Below are positions 5,178 through 7,766 of a stretch of 7,766 nt of DNA, in pieces. Location: the NCBI GenBank assembly GCA_031262125.1, contig JAISII010000100.1, forward strand, positions 1-7,766, read 5' to 3'. The notes under the pieces are model-generated. The model was given only the letters and a program-made list of their open reading frames with translations, was not told where the DNA came from and did no database searches. The stretch comes from Oscillospiraceae bacterium. Lineage in GTDB: Bacteria; Bacillota; Clostridia; Oscillospirales; Acutalibacteraceae. The translations under genes and the position numbers were made by a program. Numbering within the stretch: position 1 is the first letter of the stretch; each line of letters opens with the position of its first letter.

Positions 5178-5210
5178 AATCCCTATCTAACGCCCCCAAA
5201 GAGGAAGACT
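5178..5210 (-). repeat. 14-bp inverted repeat, right copy, with flanking repeat end
   Basis: AATCCCTATCTAAC (5178-5191) is the exact reverse complement of 2001-2014. Beyond it GACTTTTTTT recurs at the same offset (15 nt) as in the left element read on the minus strand, so this is a degraded end of the same structured repeat rather than a chance 14-mer. Confidence 0.85.
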
Positions 5211-5231
5211 TTTTTTCAGATAAGTTTAAAA

Positions 5232-5263
5232 ATTTCTGCATTCTGCATTATTATTTCTTATTT
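5232..5263. repeat. 32-bp direct repeat, right copy
   Basis: Identical in sequence and orientation to 944-975. It ends 9 nt before the last base of the spoIIIAH stop codon on the other strand. The copies are about 4.3 kb apart. Confidence 0.9.
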
Positions 5264-5272
5264 AAAATTACC

Positions 5273-5830
5273 TCAAATCCCAACAATCGAAATTTTATCA
5301 AACGCAAGATTTGTCTGCGTTTTTACAACATCTTTTATTACAAGCGTGCTGCTGCTTGCCATCTCGCTTTTTATAACAACCACGCTGCATCCGTCATCCG
5401 AAATAAAACACATACACTCCGAAAAGCCCTTTGCTTTAAGCACGTTTTCTATGTTTGACTGCTTTGCAAAAATGCCCGAAATTTTAGCACTTTGCTCAAT
5501 TGCATCTTCCTTTGCATCCTCGTCCGATTCGGCTAAGGACAGGACGTTTTTGGCAATCTCTAAAACTTTGTCTTGCGTTTGGTTACGCTCGGTGCGGGCT
5601 TTTGCAAAATATTCTGCCTGCTCTTTTGTAAGGTTGCCTGTATTAGTAACTACCGTATCGGGGCTGGCAACTACGCTTTGGTTAACATACTGTGCTTTGC
5701 CTAGCTCTTTGGTTTGGTCCAGCGGGTTTTGTGCCGTTGTGCCGGCAAACTGCCAGTTTAAATAAACTGCTGCACCCAACGCCAAAATAAGGCAGGATAA
5801 TACAACGTGAGTTTTTTTGAATTGTTTCAT
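5273..5830 (-). CDS. spoIIIAH: Stage III sporulation protein AH (SpoIIIAH)
   Basis: The protein has 185 residues: a short basic N-terminus (MKQFKKTH), one membrane segment (about 8-26, VVLSCLILALGAAVYLNW) and an extracytoplasmic region. The C-terminal ring-building (YscJ/FliF-like) domain runs from about residue 70 (LTKEQAEYFAKARTERNQTQ) and includes SNIENVLKAKGFSECMCFIS and DDGCSVVVIKSE. Mother-cell SpoIIIAH binds forespore SpoIIQ across the intermembrane space to form the feeding-tube channel needed for engulfment and late forespore gene expression (established in B. subtilis). It is the last gene of the operon; AGAGGT lies about 9 nt before the ATG, and 62 nt separate it from spoIIIAG. I see no clear terminator between its stop and the direct repeat. 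It is slightly shorter than the B. subtilis protein (about 218 aa). Confidence 0.93.
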   Translation of the reverse strand: MKQFKKTHVVLSCLILALGAAVYLNWQFAGTTAQNPLDQTKELGKAQYVNQSVVASPDTVVTNTGNLTKEQAEYFAKARTERNQTQDKVLEIAKNVLSLAESDEDAKEDAIEQSAKISGIFAKQSNIENVLKAKGFSECMCFISDDGCSVVVIKSEMASSSTLVIKDVVKTQTNLAFDKISIVGI

Positions 5831-5892
5831 TTTTGTTTACCTCTCTCTTTTTTAAGAAATTCTTATGTTTTATTTTTAAAATTTGCAGCAAA

Positions 5893-6354
5893 TTAAGCCG
5901 CAAGCTTGGTTACACAAACTTTGTTAGAGCTTATATTCAGCCCCTTCGTTACGGCATCTATAACCCGTGCCGATACGATGGGATTTGAAGCACCGTCGCA
6001 CACCACAACAACACCACGCACCTTTGGGGCAATTTCTTTAGTTTGAATGTCTTTGTTCTCCAAATAGACCGTTTCGGAGGAATCCTCCATCGTTACAAAA
6101 ACCTTGGCACGCCCAACACCCTCGATGCTTTGGGCAACCTCAACCAAATCTGCTTCAATTTGCTGCCCATAATCGGCTGACGCAACAGCGGCTTTTGCTT
6201 TTTCTTCGTCCTCTTGCCCGCCGCTGCCCGGCAAACCAATACTGCTTATAAAAATTATTACTATGCCAATCATCCCCGCAATGGCGGCAATTTGCACAAC
6301 CTTTTTGTTTTGCAAAATGTTTTTTAGGCTTAGGTTAGTTTTTTGCTTTTCCAT
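5893..6354 (-). CDS. spoIIIAG: Stage III sporulation protein AG (SpoIIIAG), short form
   Basis: The protein has 153 residues: a basic N-terminus, one membrane helix (about 19-40), a Gly/Glu-rich linker, then the ring-building motif IEADLVEVAQSIEGVGRAKV (66-85), FVTMED, and after a very short connection APKVRGVVVVCDGASNPIVS (109-128), ending NISSNKVCVTKLAA. SpoIIIAG forms the large oligomeric ring of the SpoIIIA-SpoIIQ complex in the mother-cell membrane. B. subtilis SpoIIIAG is about 229 aa and has a long insertion in the motif that builds the beta-triangle. Here the segment between ETVY (94-97) and KEIAPK (106-111) is only 8 residues. The start ATG has GGAG 12 nt upstream, a longer spacing than usual. 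It lies 45 nt after spoIIIAF. Confidence 0.93.
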   Translation of the reverse strand: MEKQKTNLSLKNILQNKKVVQIAAIAGMIGIVIIFISSIGLPGSGGQEDEEKAKAAVASADYGQQIEADLVEVAQSIEGVGRAKVFVTMEDSSETVYLENKDIQTKEIAPKVRGVVVVCDGASNPIVSARVIDAVTKGLNISSNKVCVTKLAA

Positions 6355-6399
6355 AGTTTTGTTTTTCTCCGTTATTTTACGTTGTTAATCTTTTTTATA

Positions 6400-6873
6400 T
6401 CACTCGGCGACCACTTGAGGAGTAACCGCCAGATTGTCTTTGGTTATTTGCACTATTTTGGGGGCAAGTTCAGACAAGCCCTTTTTTATATATATATTAA
6501 CCTCTTCAATTTTTATGCCCGAAGTTGCATCGTTTTTCAGCTTTAGTTTAATATCGGTTACTTCTATGCCCTGTTGCAAGAGTAAATTATGCAAGGTTAG
6601 GGTTAAATTATCGGCAGTTTGTTTTAAAACCTGCTCTTGCAAAAATTCGTCGCCGTTTTGCTGAGTAGTTTGGGAATCAAACCAGCCCTCAGCCTCGTTT
6701 TTGAACTCGCCCACTGCCGAACTGACAGCAAACAGCAAGGTGCAAATTAAAAATACGCCCACAACCAAGTTGAAGATTTTTTGCATACTGCCGCCGGGTT
6801 TTATTACATTTAGTATAGAAGCTGCCACGGCACAAACGCAAATTATTGCCGCCGCTGAAGAAATCGCACTCAT
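6400..6873 (-). CDS. spoIIIAF: Stage III sporulation protein AF (SpoIIIAF)
   Basis: The protein has 157 residues. Two membrane segments near the N-terminus (about 5-22 and 34-52) are joined by a short loop containing KPGGSMQKI, where the PGG..QK signature is typical of SpoIIIAF. A soluble C-terminal domain follows, with VTDIKLKLKND and IKIEEVNIYIKKG strands of a ring-building type fold. It is a membrane component of the SpoIIIA channel. The start is ATG at 6873-6871, which overlaps the spoIIIAE stop by 4 nt (ATGA) and is preceded by a purine-rich GGGGGGTGG. The same frame is open to 6972, but that extension lies inside spoIIIAE and reads as non-membrane nonsense, so I reject it. It is somewhat shorter than the B. 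subtilis protein (about 206 aa). Confidence 0.9.
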   Translation of the reverse strand: MSAISSAAAIICVCAVAASILNVIKPGGSMQKIFNLVVGVFLICTLLFAVSSAVGEFKNEAEGWFDSQTTQQNGDEFLQEQVLKQTADNLTLTLHNLLLQQGIEVTDIKLKLKNDATSGIKIEEVNIYIKKGLSELAPKIVQITKDNLAVTPQVVAE

Positions 6874-7766
6874 TGTGTGCCACCCCCCGCCATTACCGTT
6901 ATTGCAGTAGAAATAATAAACACCGCCGCAATTGCGAATATTATTGCCAAGAGTGTGCTTAGCACGGTACAAACTGCATCAAGCAGCTTTAGCGGCTCGC
7001 CGAAGTTTAAAACATCGCCGATGCCTTTGGTTAAGTTGATAGTTACCAAAAATATTACACACTGTATAATCACAGGCAAAAACATAATAGCAACCGAAAA
7101 GATTGAAACAACGCCCAACCCCGATTTTACCAATGCTACGCCGCCCTGCACCGTTTGATAAGCCTCTGAAAGCGACGAACCCACCAACGGCACAAAAGAA
7201 GAAATCGAGAACTTCGCAACCCGAGAAGACACACTATCTGCCGAACCTGTTATCATAGATTTTAGCGACAGCACGCCTGTAAAAATCGTCATTAAAAAGC
7301 AAATGCACCATTTGATTATTTTGCCCAAACGGTTTGTTAATCCGCCTATATTTACTGCCGGTGCAGCGGCACTTACAACACTCAGCCCCAAAAAAATATT
7401 AAGCATGGGTGTAATAACTTTTGCAGCAAGCTGGCTGACACCTTGGCAAACTGCCATCATCATTGTATAATAGCTGCCGCCCGACATTGCCCTGCCCGCA
7501 CTTATCATCAAAACCGCCATAACGGGCACTAAAATAAGCATAAAATTTGCGGCGTTAACTATTGCCCCTGCTGCTAATGTTATTAGGTTTGCAATTGGCA
7601 CAACAAGTGTGCAGGTTATGGCTAAGGTTATTACAATGTTCAAGGTTTCGGCATGTGCGGTGTTGCCCAAAGAATCTTTAAACCCCGCAAAAACAGAATA
7701 GAGCAGCATTATTGCAATTATAGAAATTGAGGTTTTCATCGGAACATCCGCCTGTGCGGCTGCTTG
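6870..7766 (-). CDS. spoIIIAE: Stage III sporulation protein AE (SpoIIIAE), 5' end outside window
   Basis: This is a polytopic membrane protein, cut by the right edge. The frame is open through all nine codons upstream of the first ATG (7739), reading QAAAQADVP, and no ribosome binding site precedes that ATG. The 298 residues seen are therefore the C-terminal part of a protein of about 390-400 residues whose signal sequence and N-terminal region are outside the window. Roughly six to seven hydrophobic segments are visible. Recognisable stretches are LNIFLGLSVVSAAAPAVNIG, MTIFTGVLSLKSMITGSADS, FVPLVGSSLSEAYQTVQGG and PVIIQCVIFLVTINLTKGIG. SpoIIIAE is a channel component of the SpoIIIA-SpoIIQ complex with resemblance to transporter subunits. 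The C-terminus overlaps the spoIIIAF start by 4 nt. The promoter must lie outside the window, upstream of spoIIIAA. Confidence 0.95.
   Translation of the reverse strand, partial: QAAAQADVPMKTSISIIAIMLLYSVFAGFKDSLGNTAHAETLNIVITLAITCTLVVPIANLITLAAGAIVNAANFMLILVPVMAVLMISAGRAMSGGSYYTMMMAVCQGVSQLAAKVITPMLNIFLGLSVVSAAAPAVNIGGLTNRLGKIIKWCICFLMTIFTGVLSLKSMITGSADSVSSRVAKFSISSFVPLVGSSLSEAYQTVQGGVALVKSGLGVVSIFSVAIMFLPVIIQCVIFLVTINLTKGIGDVLNFGEPLKLLDAVCTVLSTLLAIIFAIAAVFIISTAITVMAGGGTQ

Noticed and set aside
2001..5191. Invertible phase-variation cassette
   Set aside because: The inverted repeats are present, but the only recombinase is a catalytic-domain-less tail and no promoter faces out of the block. 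Orientation switching cannot be claimed without read evidence.
6874..6972. Upstream in-frame start for spoIIIAF at 6972
   Set aside because: The extension lies inside spoIIIAE coding sequence and lacks family-like residues. The ATGA overlap start at 6873 fits the operon and the family length.

Overview
The window looks like chromosome of a spore-forming member of the Clostridia (Firmicutes). The right third is the distal half of the spoIIIA sporulation operon. The left end is a DRTGG/ATPase gene pair typical of anaerobic Firmicutes. Coding is AT-rich at both ends. The middle (about 2085-5132) is visibly more GC-rich and looks foreign. The sequence alone does not give a genus.

Layout: (1) 1-596, minus strand: an RsbW-like ATP-binding protein (cut by the window edge) overlapped by a DRTGG-domain gene, with a near-consensus sigma-A promoter at 596-568. 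(2) 597-989: no gene; dispersed-repeat debris, including heptamer-type repeats, an inverted copy of a structured C/G-rich repeat and one copy of a 32-bp direct repeat. (3) 990-1851: small accessory genes. These are a Phd/YefM antitoxin whose toxin survives only as a 9-codon stub, then a divergent pair made of an Xre-family repressor and a CxxC...CxxC mini-protein. The promoter of the mini-protein carries a perfect 19-bp palindrome between its -35 and -10. (4) 1877-2014: a strongly structured intergenic repeat. (5) 2015-5177: a composite foreign block bracketed by a 14-bp inverted repeat. It holds the C-terminal ~490 residues of BrxL (BREX phage defence, minus strand), an internal fragment of a phage-type fibronectin-III repeat protein (plus), and the C-terminal tail of a large serine recombinase with its terminator (plus). 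All three genes are broken, and both internal joins lie inside coding sequence. (6) 5232-5263: the second copy of the 32-bp direct repeat. (7) 5273-7766, minus strand: spoIIIAH, spoIIIAG, spoIIIAF and spoIIIAE (AE is 5'-partial at the window edge).

How the genes work together: the spoIIIA genes encode parts of the mother-cell side of the SpoIIIA-SpoIIQ feeding-tube complex. The block between the spoIIIA operon and the DRTGG pair is an accessory site that has collected repeats, a decayed toxin-antitoxin locus and mobile-element wreckage. The most noteworthy points are the BrxL/FN3/recombinase composite, which may be a real deletion scar or an assembly or amplification chimera, its nested repeat borders, the operator-in-promoter of the Xre/CxxC pair, the toxin stub behind the orphan antitoxin, and an unusually short SpoIIIAG. 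I see no complete new defence system here.
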